Assembly (NCBI GenBank): GCA_021811205.1
Contig: JAJZPK010000024.1
Span: forward strand, 1-19,395
DNA length: 19,395 nt
DNA from: Pseudomonadota bacterium
GTDB taxonomy: Bacteria; Pseudomonadota; Gammaproteobacteria; Burkholderiales; JABEVD01
Direction of reading: 5' to 3'
A program made the position numbers and the translations under genes. This document shows positions 5,320-14,208 of this stretch, one piece after another. Numbering within the stretch: position 1 is the first letter of the stretch; each line of letters opens with the position of its first letter. A model generated the notes under the pieces. The model saw only the letters and a program-made list of their open reading frames with translations. It had not been told where the DNA came from and searched no databases.

Positions 5320-8040
5320 ATGAAGTTCGAACACATCAGCGCAGACAAGCTGTCCGGTTTCTTTTCCAAGCTGACCACGGTTCAGCCCGCCTCGACCGCC
5401 ATGGTGGGTCAGGTTTCCAGGCGCATGGTCGAAGTCGCCATCATGGATGCGGCGACCTTGCTGCAGGATCTCGGCAGCTCTCCCGAAGGTCTGCTCGATC
5501 GCGAAGCGGAAGAGCGGCTCGAGCAATACGGTCCCAATGCCGTCGTCCACGAAAAGCACAAGAGCATCGCCGTCGAACTTTTCGAACGCTTCAAGAATCC
5601 GCTCAACCTGCTTCTTCTGGTGCTGGCCGCCATCTCCTTCTTCATGAAGGATTACGACTCCACCTTCATCATCTCGACCATGGTGCTGCTCAGCGTGGGC
5701 GTTTCCTTCGTGCAGGAACATCGGTCGAACAACGCAGCCGAAAAATTGCGCGCCATGGTCAGCACGACCGCCACGGTAAGAAGAAAGGACAGGCGGGAAG
5801 GGGTCCCGCCCGAAATCACAGAAGCCTTCCACATCAGGCTCTCTCCTTCCAGAGCCCAGAACAAGGAAGTGCCGATCGAGACGCTGGTTCCCGGGGACCT
5901 CATTCAGCTCTCGGCAGGTGACATGATTCCTGCAGACCTGCGCCTGCTCTCCGCCAAGGATCTTTTCGTGAGCCAGTCATCGCTCACCGGCGAATCCCTC
6001 CCCGTCGAAAAATTTTCCGCCATTGCGGACAGGGATTCCAAGAATCCCATCGAACTGCCCAACATCTGCTTCATGGGTACCAACGTGGTGAGCGGAACCG
6101 CCACAGGTGTCGTCGTTCAGACCGGCATCAACACCTATTTCGGCGCGCTCACCAGCACCATGGCAGGAAGCCGCGTGCTGACCAGCTTCGACAAGGGAGT
6201 CCACAAATTCACCTGGCTGATGATCACCTTCATGGCCGTCATGGTCCCCACCGTGTTCCTCATCAACGGCTTCACCAAGGGCAACTGGATGGAAGCATTC
6301 CTGTTCGCCACATCCGTTGCGGTGGGACTCACGCCCGAAATGCTGCCCATGATCGTCACGGTGAATCTCGGCAAGGGCGCGGTATCCATGTCACGCAAGA
6401 AGGTTATTGTCAAGCGGCTGAATTCGATACAGAATTTCGGCGCAATGGACGTGCTCTGCACGGACAAGACAGGCACATTGACCCAGGACAGGATCATTCT
6501 GGAAAAGCATGTCGACATCAACGGCGACGAATGCGAGGGCATTCTGGAATACGCCTTTCTCAACAGCTATTACCAGACCGGGCTTAAAAGCCTGCTGGAC
6601 GTCGCCGTGCTCAACTACATCGAGCTGAAAAGCAGCCTGAGAGTCGAAAGCGACTACCGCAAGGTAGACGAGATCCCCTTCGATTTCGTGAGGCGCCGCA
6701 TGTCGGTCGTCGTCGAGAAAAGCAGCGCACACAAGCATATCCTGATCTGCAAGGGCGCAGTCGAGGAAATCTTCAGCATCTGCAACAAAGGCGAGATCAA
6801 TGGGGAAACTTTCCATCTAGAGCAATCCCATTTCGAACGCCTTCAGGAAGTGACCCGAAACCTCAACGAGGACGGCTTCAGGGTGATCGCCGTGGCCTAC
6901 AAGGAAGTGCCGCCCGAGCAGCCGACCTATTCGGTCAAGGACGAGGCAGAGCTGACTCTGCTCGGCTACATCGCCTTCCTCGACCCACCCAAGGACAGCG
7001 CCACGGAGGCGATCGCCGCGCTCAACCGGCACGGCGTGGCCGTCAAGGTGCTGACCGGCGACAACGACGCAGTGACGAGGAAGATCTGCAGGGAAGTGGG
7101 GCTTCCCGTCGAGCATGTCATCCTGGGGAATGAAATCGAGCCGATGAGCAACGAGGAGCTGGAAACGATCGCCGAAACCGCAACCGTTTTCGCCAAGCTC
7201 TCCCCGATGCAGAAGGCAAGGGTCATCAAGGCGCTGCAGCGGCGCGGGCACGTCGTCGGATTCATGGGCGACGGCATCAACGACGGCCCCGCGCTGAAGG
7301 CGGCCGACGTCGGGATTTCCGTCGACACTGCAGTCGACATCGCCAAGGAATCCGCCGACATCATCCTGCTCGAAAAGAGCCTGATGGTGCTCGAGGAAGG
7401 CGTGCTCGAAGGGCGCAAGGTGTTCGGCAACATCATCAAGTACATCAGGATGGGCGCGAGCTCCAATTTCGGCAACATGTTCAGCGTGCTGGGCGCATCC
7501 GCCTTCCTGCCTTTCCTGCCCATGGCGCCGATCCAGATCCTGACCAACAACCTGCTCTACGACTTTTCCCAGACAGCCATCCCCACGGATCATGTGGACG
7601 AAAGCTATCTCACGAAGCCCAGGAAATGGGATATCGGCGACATCACGAAATTCATGGTCTTCATCGGGCCGATCAGCTCGATCTTCGATTATGCGACCTA
7701 CTTCACCATGCTTTACGTCTTCCATGCGTGGCACAATGCATCCCTCTTCCAGACCGGCTGGTTCGTCGAATCGCTGCTTTCGCAAACACTCATCATCCAC
7801 GTCCTGAGGACAGGTAAACTGCCCTTCCTGCAGAGCTGGGCGAGCCTGCCGCTCACAATCACGACCGTCGTGGTGAGCGCGATCGGCACCTGGCTTCCCT
7901 TTTCGCCTTTCGCCGCATCCCTGGGCCTCGTTCCGCTTCCCGGGAAATACTGGTTTGTGCTCACTGCCATCCTCACGGGGTACCTGGTGCTGACGCAATG
8001 GGCGAAATCCCTGATCATCAAGAAATTCGCCCTGCACTGA
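5320..8040 (+). CDS. mgtA: Magnesium-translocating P-type ATPase (P3B, MgtA/MgtB type)
   Basis: 906 residues from ATG 5320 (MgtA of E. coli is about 900). It imports Mg2+ across the inner membrane at the cost of ATP. Visible in order: paired membrane segments near 93-131, the actuator motif TGES (223-226), PEMLP in membrane segment 4 (339-343, typical of MgtA), the phosphorylation motif DKTGT with catalytic D382, TGDN (579-582), GDGIND (650-655), then C-terminal membrane helices including the ILTNNLLYDFSQ segment typical of this subfamily. The start at 5320 has AGGGA six bases upstream. The frame stays open to an ATG at 5248 (930 residues), which has a poorer, hairpin-embedded ribosome site and an N terminus not expected in the family. 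The stop overlaps the next start by one base, coupling it to the porin. Confidence 0.93.
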   Translation: MKFEHISADKLSGFFSKLTTVQPASTAMVGQVSRRMVEVAIMDAATLLQDLGSSPEGLLDREAEERLEQYGPNAVVHEKHKSIAVELFERFKNPLNLLLLVLAAISFFMKDYDSTFIISTMVLLSVGVSFVQEHRSNNAAEKLRAMVSTTATVRRKDRREGVPPEITEAFHIRLSPSRAQNKEVPIETLVPGDLIQLSAGDMIPADLRLLSAKDLFVSQSSLTGESLPVEKFSAIADRDSKNPIELPNICFMGTNVVSGTATGVVVQTGINTYFGALTSTMAGSRVLTSFDKGVHKFTWLMITFMAVMVPTVFLINGFTKGNWMEAFLFATSVAVGLTPEMLPMIVTVNLGKGAVSMSRKKVIVKRLNSIQNFGAMDVLCTDKTGTLTQDRIILEKHVDINGDECEGILEYAFLNSYYQTGLKSLLDVAVLNYIELKSSLRVESDYRKVDEIPFDFVRRRMSVVVEKSSAHKHILICKGAVEEIFSICNKGEINGETFHLEQSHFERLQEVTRNLNEDGFRVIAVAYKEVPPEQPTYSVKDEAELTLLGYIAFLDPPKDSATEAIAALNRHGVAVKVLTGDNDAVTRKICREVGLPVEHVILGNEIEPMSNEELETIAETATVFAKLSPMQKARVIKALQRRGHVVGFMGDGINDGPALKAADVGISVDTAVDIAKESADIILLEKSLMVLEEGVLEGRKVFGNIIKYIRMGASSNFGNMFSVLGASAFLPFLPMAPIQILTNNLLYDFSQTAIPTDHVDESYLTKPRKWDIGDITKFMVFIGPISSIFDYATYFTMLYVFHAWHNASLFQTGWFVESLLSQTLIIHVLRTGKLPFLQSWASLPLTITTVVVSAIGTWLPFSPFAASLGLVPLPGKYWFVLTAILTGYLVLTQWAKSLIIKKFALH

Positions 8041-9344
8041 TGCGGCTGGTCAAGTGCTTCGGCGCGGCATGCCTCTTCCTTTGCCTGGATGCGGCATGGG
8101 CGGACATCAGCGAGCCATGGGGATTGCACAGCCAGTTCACCCTGGTCGACCAATTCCATCCTTCATTTCCCGCGGCTTATTCAGGAAGAAACAGCCTCAA
8201 TCCCGCGTCCGCCAACAACGAGACGACGGATATCACGCTGTATGCCGGCATGCGCGTCTCCACGAATGGCGAAATATGGATCAATCCGGAAATCGACCAG
8301 GGGTTCGGCCTCAGCGACACGGTCGGAATGGCCGGTTTTCCAAGCGGGGAAGCCTACAAGGTCGGCGCCAATGCCCCCTACCAGCGCCTTCCCAGGCTCT
8401 TCTACCGGAAAACGATCAGCCTGGGCGGACAATCGGAACAGGTGGAATCCGGTGAAAATCAGCTGGCAGGCTCGGTCACTTCTGACAACCTGGTCCTGAC
8501 GCTCGGCAAATTTTCCGTGGTGGACGTCTTCGATACCAATGCCTATGCGCATGACCCGAGGATGGATTTCATGAACTGGTCCGTCATCGAATCGGGCGCA
8601 TTCGACTATGCGGCAGACGCCTGGGGATATACCTACGGCTCCTCGATCGAATGGACGAAATCTTGGTGGACGGTGCGCGGCGGGATTTTCGACATGTCCA
8701 AAACCCCCAACAGCACGAAGCTGGACCCGACATTCGCACAGCACGAATGGGTGGGGGAATTCGAGGAAAGACACCAGATTCTCGGACATCCTGGAAAGCT
8801 GAAGCTGCTCGGCTTCGTCAATGTTGCCAGGATGGGCAGCTATGCGGACGCGCTCAGGCTCGCCAGACAGACTCATGCGATTCCGGATACGTCCCTCGTC
8901 AGCCGCGGCAATTCAAATTCGGGAATGGCCCTGAACGTCGAACAGGAAATCTCGCCGGATCTTGGCGGCTTCCTCCGCGCAAGCTATAGCGACGGAGCAG
9001 AACAGGCCTACGATTTCACGGAAATCGACCGCTCCGTTTCGGCAGGGGTTTCCATGAAAGGCAATCGCTGGGGAAGAAGCGGCGACACCCTCGGACTTGC
9101 AGCAGCGGTCAATGAACTGTCAGGGGCGGCCAGAAATTATTTCGCCGCGGGGGGAATGGGCATCCTGATCGGGGATGGCGGACTCAATTACGGCCCGGAG
9201 AGAATCATGGAGTCCTATTACGAGCTGAGGACATCCGACCATGTCTACATCACTTTCGATTACCAGTATGCCGTGAACCCCGCCTACAATCGGGATCGCG
9301 GCCCCCTAAACATCTACGGAATGCGCCTGCATCTCGAATACTAG
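8040..9344 (+). CDS. OprB-like outer-membrane porin (carbohydrate-selective porin family)
   Basis: 434 residues starting at ATG 8040, whose A is also the last base of the mgtA stop (TGATG). The N terminus is a plausible signal peptide: basic MRLVK, hydrophobic core, AWA cleavage site after residue 21. The mature part begins with GLHSQFTLVDQFHPSF and alternates short polar and aromatic strands to the C-terminal MRLHLEY, where an aromatic last residue is typical of Bam-assembled outer-membrane beta-barrels. The overall pattern (YSGRNSL, INPEIDQGFGLS, LTLGKFSVVDVFDTN, YYELRT..VYITFDYQY) is that of the OprB family. OprB members were named for sugar uptake, but substrates of most are unknown. Its coupling to mgtA suggests it may admit Mg2+ or another cation, which is inference. 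Confidence 0.85.
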   Translation: MRLVKCFGAACLFLCLDAAWADISEPWGLHSQFTLVDQFHPSFPAAYSGRNSLNPASANNETTDITLYAGMRVSTNGEIWINPEIDQGFGLSDTVGMAGFPSGEAYKVGANAPYQRLPRLFYRKTISLGGQSEQVESGENQLAGSVTSDNLVLTLGKFSVVDVFDTNAYAHDPRMDFMNWSVIESGAFDYAADAWGYTYGSSIEWTKSWWTVRGGIFDMSKTPNSTKLDPTFAQHEWVGEFEERHQILGHPGKLKLLGFVNVARMGSYADALRLARQTHAIPDTSLVSRGNSNSGMALNVEQEISPDLGGFLRASYSDGAEQAYDFTEIDRSVSAGVSMKGNRWGRSGDTLGLAAAVNELSGAARNYFAAGGMGILIGDGGLNYGPERIMESYYELRTSDHVYITFDYQYAVNPAYNRDRGPLNIYGMRLHLEY

Positions 9345-9357
9345 GGCATGTGTCCTA

Positions 9358-9738
9358 CTAGTGCAGCACTCTGGGTACGCTCAGGACGAATTCGGGAATG
9401 GAAACGTCGAAATGTTCCCCGCTTTCCGCCACCATCTGGTATTCCCCTTTCATCGTCCCGACCGGAGTCGCGATCGCCGTACCGCTGGTATACCTGAAGC
9501 TCTCCCCCGGCTTCAGGAGCGGCTGCTCTCCGACGACACCCAGCCCGCGGACTTCCTGAGTCTGCTCGGATGCGTCCGAAATGACCCAGTGCCGGCTGAT
9601 CAGTTGAACGCCGACTGCGCTTTCGTTGGTGATGGTAATGGTATAGGCGAAAACATAATGTCCGCGCTCCTCGTCCGATTCCTCGGCAATGTAGTGCACG
9701 GAGGTGTCAATCTTCACATCGTAATCTTTAAGTGCCAT
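9358..9738 (-). CDS. apaG: ApaG (Co2+/Mg2+ efflux-associated protein)
   Basis: 126 residues, the normal ApaG length, of an immunoglobulin/fibronectin-III-like beta fold. Diagnostic segments are YTITITNES, SRHWVISD (48-55), the glycine-rich GLGVVG (65-70) followed by EQPLLKPGESF, and GTMKGEYQMV. The molecular role is unresolved; in Salmonella the corG/apaG phenotype concerns Co2+ resistance and Mg2+ efflux. The start ATG at 9738 has GAGG about five bases upstream. It is convergent with the porin (13-base gap) and divergent from rpe, the usual apaG-rpe arrangement in betaproteobacteria. Confidence 0.93.
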   Translation of the reverse strand: MALKDYDVKIDTSVHYIAEESDEERGHYVFAYTITITNESAVGVQLISRHWVISDASEQTQEVRGLGVVGEQPLLKPGESFRYTSGTAIATPVGTMKGEYQMVAESGEHFDVSIPEFVLSVPRVLH

Positions 9739-9807
9739 GGTGCCTCGTACATGCTTCTAGTTGGCGCGGGGTTTCATGTAGAATAGCCTCTTTTGCCGAG
9801 GAATATC

Positions 9808-10473
9808 ATGCCCCACTACCAGATTGCGCCAAGCATACTCTCTGCCAACTTTGCCAAATTGGGCGAAGAGATCGTCGACGTAATCGACGCAGGCGCAGAC
9901 ATCGTTCATTTCGATGTCATGGACAATCATTATGTACCTAACCTGACGATTGGTCCACTCGTTTGCGAGGCCATACGCCCGCTGACCAAGGCGCCGATCG
10001 ATGTCCACCTGATGGTGAAGCCTGTCGACAGAATCATTCCCGACTTCGCGAAAGCGGGCGCGAACATCATTTCCTTCCACCCCGAGGCCTCCGAACATAT
10101 CGACCGCACCATTGGCCTGATCAAGGACCAGGGATGCAAGGCGGGCCTCGTTTTCAACCCGGCCACGCCGCTTTCCTACCTTGACCATGTGATCGACAAG
10201 CTCGATCTCATTCTGATCATGTCGGTCAATCCCGGTTTCGGCGGGCAGAAATTCATTCCCGAGGCCCTCAACAAGCTGAGAACCGTGCGCAAGATGATCG
10301 ATGAGCGAGGGCTCTCCATCATGCTCGAGATCGACGGCGGCGTGAAGGTCGACAATATCGCCGAGATCGCAAGAGCAGGCGCGGACACCTTCGTGGCAGG
10401 CTCTGCCATCTACAACACGCCCGACTACAAGGCCACGATCGACCAGATGCGCGCGGAGCTCGCAAAAGCATGA
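9808..10473 (+). CDS. rpe: Ribulose-phosphate 3-epimerase
   Basis: 221 residues, a typical TIM-barrel Rpe, interconverting ribulose 5-phosphate and xylulose 5-phosphate in the pentose phosphate or Calvin cycle. Metal and catalytic residues are in place: S10 region [10 protein letters not shown]34 and D36 (HFDVMD), H67 (VHLMV), D176 (EIDGGV), and phosphate binding at NPGFGGQKF (141-149) and AGSAIY. The start ATG 9808 is chosen because GAGGA (9798-9802) lies five bases before it; the open frame continues to a TTG at 9793 that has no such site. First gene of a plus-strand operon. Its stop overlaps gph by four bases. A TAGAAT hexamer at 9779-9784 could be the -10 element, but I find no good -35 element. 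Confidence 0.95.
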   Translation: MPHYQIAPSILSANFAKLGEEIVDVIDAGADIVHFDVMDNHYVPNLTIGPLVCEAIRPLTKAPIDVHLMVKPVDRIIPDFAKAGANIISFHPEASEHIDRTIGLIKDQGCKAGLVFNPATPLSYLDHVIDKLDLILIMSVNPGFGGQKFIPEALNKLRTVRKMIDERGLSIMLEIDGGVKVDNIAEIARAGADTFVAGSAIYNTPDYKATIDQMRAELAKA

Positions 10474-11144
10474 CGCTTCTCGTCAAGGCGGTCATGATCG
10501 ATCTCGACGGCACTCTGCTCGATACCGCGCAGGATCTCGCCACTGCAGCGAATCTCGCGCTCGATGAGCTCGGGCATCCCAGGGTCGACCCCGAAATCGT
10601 CAAGACCTTCATCGGCAAGGGGGTGGCCAACCTGATGAAGCGCTCGCTCATCGCCTCGACAGGAAAGGAACCCGATGACGCCTATTTCGATGGCGCCATG
10701 GAAATCTTCGATAAGCATTACGACAAGGTAGTTTCCAAGGATTCTCGCCCCTTTCCGGGCGTCGTCGAAGGGCTGGACGCCATGAAGGCCGAAGGATTCA
10801 GGCTTGCCTGCATCACCAACAAGGCTGCGCGCTTCACGATCCCGCTCCTCAAGGACACGGGGCTCTACGATTATTTCGACATCGTGCTCTCCGGAGACAG
10901 CCTGCCGAAGAAAAAACCGGATCCGTTGCCGCTGCTTCACGCATGCGGGCAGTTCGGGATTTCACCTTCGGAGATGCTCCTCATCGGCGACTCCCTGAAC
11001 GACGTGCAGGCGGCGCGCGCTGCGGGCTGCGCGGTGTTCTGCGTGCCTTACGGCTACAACGAAGGGCGGGATGTCAGGGAGCTCGACTCGGACGCTCTGG
11101 TCGAAAGCCTGCAGGAAGCGTCAGGCATGATTGCCCGATCATGA
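10470..11144 (+). CDS. gph: Phosphoglycolate phosphatase (HAD superfamily)
   Basis: 224 residues. It dephosphorylates 2-phosphoglycolate formed from DNA repair or from RuBisCO oxygenation. HAD motif I is DLDGTLLDT (11-19, nucleophile D11 and general acid D13), motif II is the ITNK segment (T116), motif III is K149 in KKKPDP, and motif IV is IGDSLNDV (D174, D178). The start overlaps the rpe stop as ATGA, and the stop overlaps the trpE start as ATGA. Other HAD phosphatases share these motifs, but the rpe-gph order is diagnostic. Confidence 0.92.
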   Translation: MTLLVKAVMIDLDGTLLDTAQDLATAANLALDELGHPRVDPEIVKTFIGKGVANLMKRSLIASTGKEPDDAYFDGAMEIFDKHYDKVVSKDSRPFPGVVEGLDAMKAEGFRLACITNKAARFTIPLLKDTGLYDYFDIVLSGDSLPKKKPDPLPLLHACGQFGISPSEMLLIGDSLNDVQAARAAGCAVFCVPYGYNEGRDVRELDSDALVESLQEASGMIARS

Positions 11145-12616
11145 ACGAAACAGAATTCGAGCGTCTCGCCGGGGAAGGCTACAACCGCATTCCCGTCGTG
11201 CTCGAGACTGCAGCCGACCTCGACACCCCGCTTTCCGTCTATCTCAAGCTTGCCGGCGCCCCCTATTCCTACCTGCTGGAATCGGTCGTCGGCGGAGAGC
11301 GGTTCGGACGCTATTCGATCATCGGGCTGCCCGCGAGATGCACGCTCAAATTCTTCGGCAACCGTTACCGTGTATTGCTTGACGGAAAAATCGCAGAGGA
11401 AGGCGAGTCGGAAGACCCGCTCGGCTTCGTCGAATCCTTCGGAAACCGCTTCAGGGCCGCGCCGATTTCGCTCCCGTTACGCTTCTTCGGCGGGCTGGTA
11501 GGCTATTTCGGGTATGACGCCGTGCGCTACATCGAGCCCAGGCTCGCCACGACGGTAAAGAAAGACACGCTCGGCACCCCCGACATCCTCCTGATGGCAT
11601 CCGAGGAGCTCGCCGTATTCGACAACCTCTCCGGCAAGCTCTACCTCATCGTCTACGCCGATCCTTCGGCAGCAAACGCTTTCGATCGCGCGCACGAGCG
11701 GCTGGATGAATTGAGGCGCAAACTGCGCGCCCCCGTGAAAATTCCGGAGTACACCCCGAAATCCGAACTTCCCGAGGCGAAATCGGAAATCGGTGAAACC
11801 GCCTATCTGGATGCAGTCGACAAATCGAAGCGCTACATCGTGGACGGCGACATCATGCAGGTGCAGATATCGCAGCGCATCACCCTGCCTTTCGATGCGC
11901 CGCCCATCAACCTCTACAGGGCGCTGCGCTCGATCAACCCCTCCCCCTACATGTTCTATTTCGATCTCGAGGACTTCCATATCGTCGGCGCCTCTCCCGA
12001 GATCCTGGTCAGGCAGGAGCAGGACAAGATCACCGTGAGGCCGATCGCCGGAACCCGTCCGAGAGGGGCTACGCCCGAACAGGACAAGGACCTCGAGCAG
12101 GATCTCCTTGCAGACCCGAAGGAGCGTGCAGAGCATCTGATGCTGATCGACCTGGGCAGGAACGACATCGGGCGAGTGGCCGAAACGGGCTCGGTGAAAG
12201 TGACCGAAAAAATGGTGGTCGAACGGTATTCCCACGTGATGCATATCGTCTCGAACGTCGAGGGCAGGATCAAACCCGGCATGACAGCGATCGAGCTCTT
12301 GAGGGCGACCTTTCCTGCAGGCACGGTGACGGGAACGCCGAAAGTCAGGTCGATGGAAATCATCGACGAACTGGAGCCTTCAAAGCGCGGCATCTATGCA
12401 GGCGCGGTCGGCTACATCGGCTACAACGGCAACATGGATCTCGCCATTGCGATCAGGACAGCGGTCATCAAGGACGGCATGCTCAATGCGCAGGCCGCAG
12501 CCGGCATCGTCGCAGACTCCATCCCCGGAAACGAATGGCTCGAGACCTGCAACAAGGCGAGGGCCGTGATGCGCGCGGCAGAAATCGCGCTCGCAGGATT
12601 CGATTCGGAGAACTAG
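11141..12616 (+). CDS. trpE: Anthranilate synthase component I
   Basis: 491 residues, with the start in the ATGA overlap with gph. It converts chorismate to anthranilate using ammonia from TrpG, the first step of tryptophan synthesis. The N-terminal domain carries LLES (45-48), the conserved element of the tryptophan feedback site, in the context [17 protein letters not shown]. The C-terminal chorismate-binding domain shows PIAGTRPRG (301-309), the [20 protein letters not shown] stretch, [11 protein letters not shown] (391-401) and [21 protein letters not shown] PabB-like role is less likely given the adjacent trpG and trpD. Feedback inhibition probably supplies most of its control, since the coupling leaves no room for a trp leader directly in front. 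Confidence 0.96.
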   Translation: MNETEFERLAGEGYNRIPVVLETAADLDTPLSVYLKLAGAPYSYLLESVVGGERFGRYSIIGLPARCTLKFFGNRYRVLLDGKIAEEGESEDPLGFVESFGNRFRAAPISLPLRFFGGLVGYFGYDAVRYIEPRLATTVKKDTLGTPDILLMASEELAVFDNLSGKLYLIVYADPSAANAFDRAHERLDELRRKLRAPVKIPEYTPKSELPEAKSEIGETAYLDAVDKSKRYIVDGDIMQVQISQRITLPFDAPPINLYRALRSINPSPYMFYFDLEDFHIVGASPEILVRQEQDKITVRPIAGTRPRGATPEQDKDLEQDLLADPKERAEHLMLIDLGRNDIGRVAETGSVKVTEKMVVERYSHVMHIVSNVEGRIKPGMTAIELLRATFPAGTVTGTPKVRSMEIIDELEPSKRGIYAGAVGYIGYNGNMDLAIAIRTAVIKDGMLNAQAAAGIVADSIPGNEWLETCNKARAVMRAAEIALAGFDSEN

Positions 12617-13183
12617 ATGCTGTTGATGATCGACAATTACGATTCCTTCACCTACAACCTGGTCCAGTATTTCGGCGAACTGGGGCAGGAAGTCGACGTG
12701 AAGCGCAACGACGAAATCGGGCTCGACTACGTCGACAAGACAAGGCACGACTACATCGTCATTTCCCCCGGCCCCTGCACGCCGAATGAAGCGGGCATAT
12801 CGGTTCCGCTCATCCGGAAATATGCGGGAATCATTCCGATCCTGGGCGTCTGCCTCGGGCATCAGAGCATCGGCCAGGCCTTCGGCGGCAGAATCATCCA
12901 CGCCAAGGAGCTCATGCACGGCAAGACTTCCCTGATCCACCATCTGGACAAGGGCGTGTTCAAGGGGCTGCCCAGCCCTTTCATCGCGACGCGCTACCAT
13001 TCCCTCGTCATCGAGCGCGAAACCATGCCCGATTGCCTGGAAATCACCGCCTGGACCGAAGACGGGGAGATCATGGGCGTGCGCCACAAGACGCTGGACG
13101 TGGAAGGCGTCCAGTTCCACCCCGAATCGATTCTGACCGAATACGGTCACGACATGCTGAAAAATTTCCTGGAAAGACGATGA
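12617..13183 (+). CDS. trpG: Anthranilate synthase component II, glutamine amidotransferase
   Basis: 188 residues, class I glutamine amidotransferase. The triad is the nucleophile C79 in [15 protein letters not shown] with H168 and E170 in VQFHPES. The oxyanion segment [11 protein letters not shown] is at 50-60. It starts on the base after the trpE stop and overlaps trpD by four bases. Many bacteria share one subunit between anthranilate and aminodeoxychorismate synthases, so it may also serve as PabA if no separate pabA exists. Confidence 0.95.
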   Translation: MLLMIDNYDSFTYNLVQYFGELGQEVDVKRNDEIGLDYVDKTRHDYIVISPGPCTPNEAGISVPLIRKYAGIIPILGVCLGHQSIGQAFGGRIIHAKELMHGKTSLIHHLDKGVFKGLPSPFIATRYHSLVIERETMPDCLEITAWTEDGEIMGVRHKTLDVEGVQFHPESILTEYGHDMLKNFLERR

Positions 13184-14208
13184 CGCCCCAGGCAGCGCTC
13201 AACGCACTGATCGAGAAAAGGGATCTCTCGGAAGGAGAAATGACCTCGGTGATGCGCCAAATCATGTCCGGCGAGCTGACCCCAGTTCAGATTGCCGGCA
13301 TCGTCGTCGCCTTGCGGGCCAAGGGAGAGACGGTAACGGAGATCGCAGCCGCGGCTGCCGTGATGCGATCTCTTTCGGCGAAGGTCGATGTGCAGGAAGA
13401 GCTGCACCTCGTCGACACCTGCGGCACCGGCGGAGACGGCACCCACACTTTCAACATTTCCACCGCCTCGGCGATCGTCGCTTCAGCATGCGGCGCAAAA
13501 GTGGCGAAGCATGGCGGGAGATCCGTATCCAGCACCTGCGGCAGTGCGGATGTGCTCGAGCATCTCGGCGTGAACGTCAGCCTTTCGCCGATGGAGGTCG
13601 CAAAATCGATCATGGAAGTGGGGCTGGGCTTCATGTTCGCCCCCAGCCACCACAGCGCAATGCGCTTCGCCGCACCCGTGAGACGCGAACTCGGCGTCAG
13701 GACGATCTTCAATCTGCTCGGCCCCTTGACCAATCCTGCCGACGCAAAAAATCAGGTGATCGGCGTCTATCACAGGGATCTCGTCAGAAAATTCGCTGAG
13801 GTGCTGAAAATCATGGGAAGCCGCCATGTGCTGGTTGTCCACGGCATGGACGGGCTCGACGAAATCTCGATCAGCCGGGAAACCCAGGCTGCCGAACTCA
13901 AGGACGGCAGGATCAGCGAATTCAGCCTCGCCCCTGAAGACTTCGGGCTCGCCCGATCCTCCATCGAATCGATCAGGGTAGCGGACGCACAGAACGCAAA
14001 ACGGCTGCTCATGGATGCGTTAGAGGGCAGGGAAGGCCCGGCCCGCGACATCGTCATGCTCAACGCAGGCGCATCGATCTATGTGGCAGGGCTTACGAAA
14101 AGCATCGCCGCAGGTGTGGAGAAGGCGAAAGAAGCGATGGCAAACGGCGACGCGCTGAAAAAGCTCGAAGAACTCGCAGCTTTCACCAACCGCCTCAAAG
14201 CTGGATGA
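13180..14208 (+). CDS. trpD: Anthranilate phosphoribosyltransferase
   Basis: 342 residues. It transfers the phosphoribosyl group of PRPP to anthranilate. The PRPP loop [14 protein letters not shown] lies at 79-92 and the anthranilate-side motif is [10 protein letters not shown] at 110-119, where many homologues have KHGNR; a Gly there appears to be a common variant in betaproteobacteria. The start is the ATG overlapping the trpG stop (ATGA); the open frame runs back to 13033 but that is the trpG shadow. The next gene is on the opposite strand and overlaps the last 14 bases, so trpC does not follow. Confidence 0.95.
   Translation: MTPQAALNALIEKRDLSEGEMTSVMRQIMSGELTPVQIAGIVVALRAKGETVTEIAAAAAVMRSLSAKVDVQEELHLVDTCGTGGDGTHTFNISTASAIVASACGAKVAKHGGRSVSSTCGSADVLEHLGVNVSLSPMEVAKSIMEVGLGFMFAPSHHSAMRFAAPVRRELGVRTIFNLLGPLTNPADAKNQVIGVYHRDLVRKFAEVLKIMGSRHVLVVHGMDGLDEISISRETQAAELKDGRISEFSLAPEDFGLARSSIESIRVADAQNAKRLLMDALEGREGPARDIVMLNAGASIYVAGLTKSIAAGVEKAKEAMANGDALKKLEELAAFTNRLKAG

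Noticed and set aside
6817..8037. A 406-codon open frame on the minus strand opposite mgtA
   Set aside because: It is the shadow of a confidently identified gene. The translation is rich in His, Asp and Arg without any domain, and such long antisense frames are expected in GC-rich genes with this codon bias.
9345..9357. Intrinsic terminator between the porin and apaG
   Set aside because: The 13-base gap and its flanks show no stable stem followed by a T run on either strand.
10943..11140. Upstream extension of trpE inside gph
   Set aside because: It is the out-of-frame reading of gph; the ATGA overlap at 11141 gives the family-typical start.
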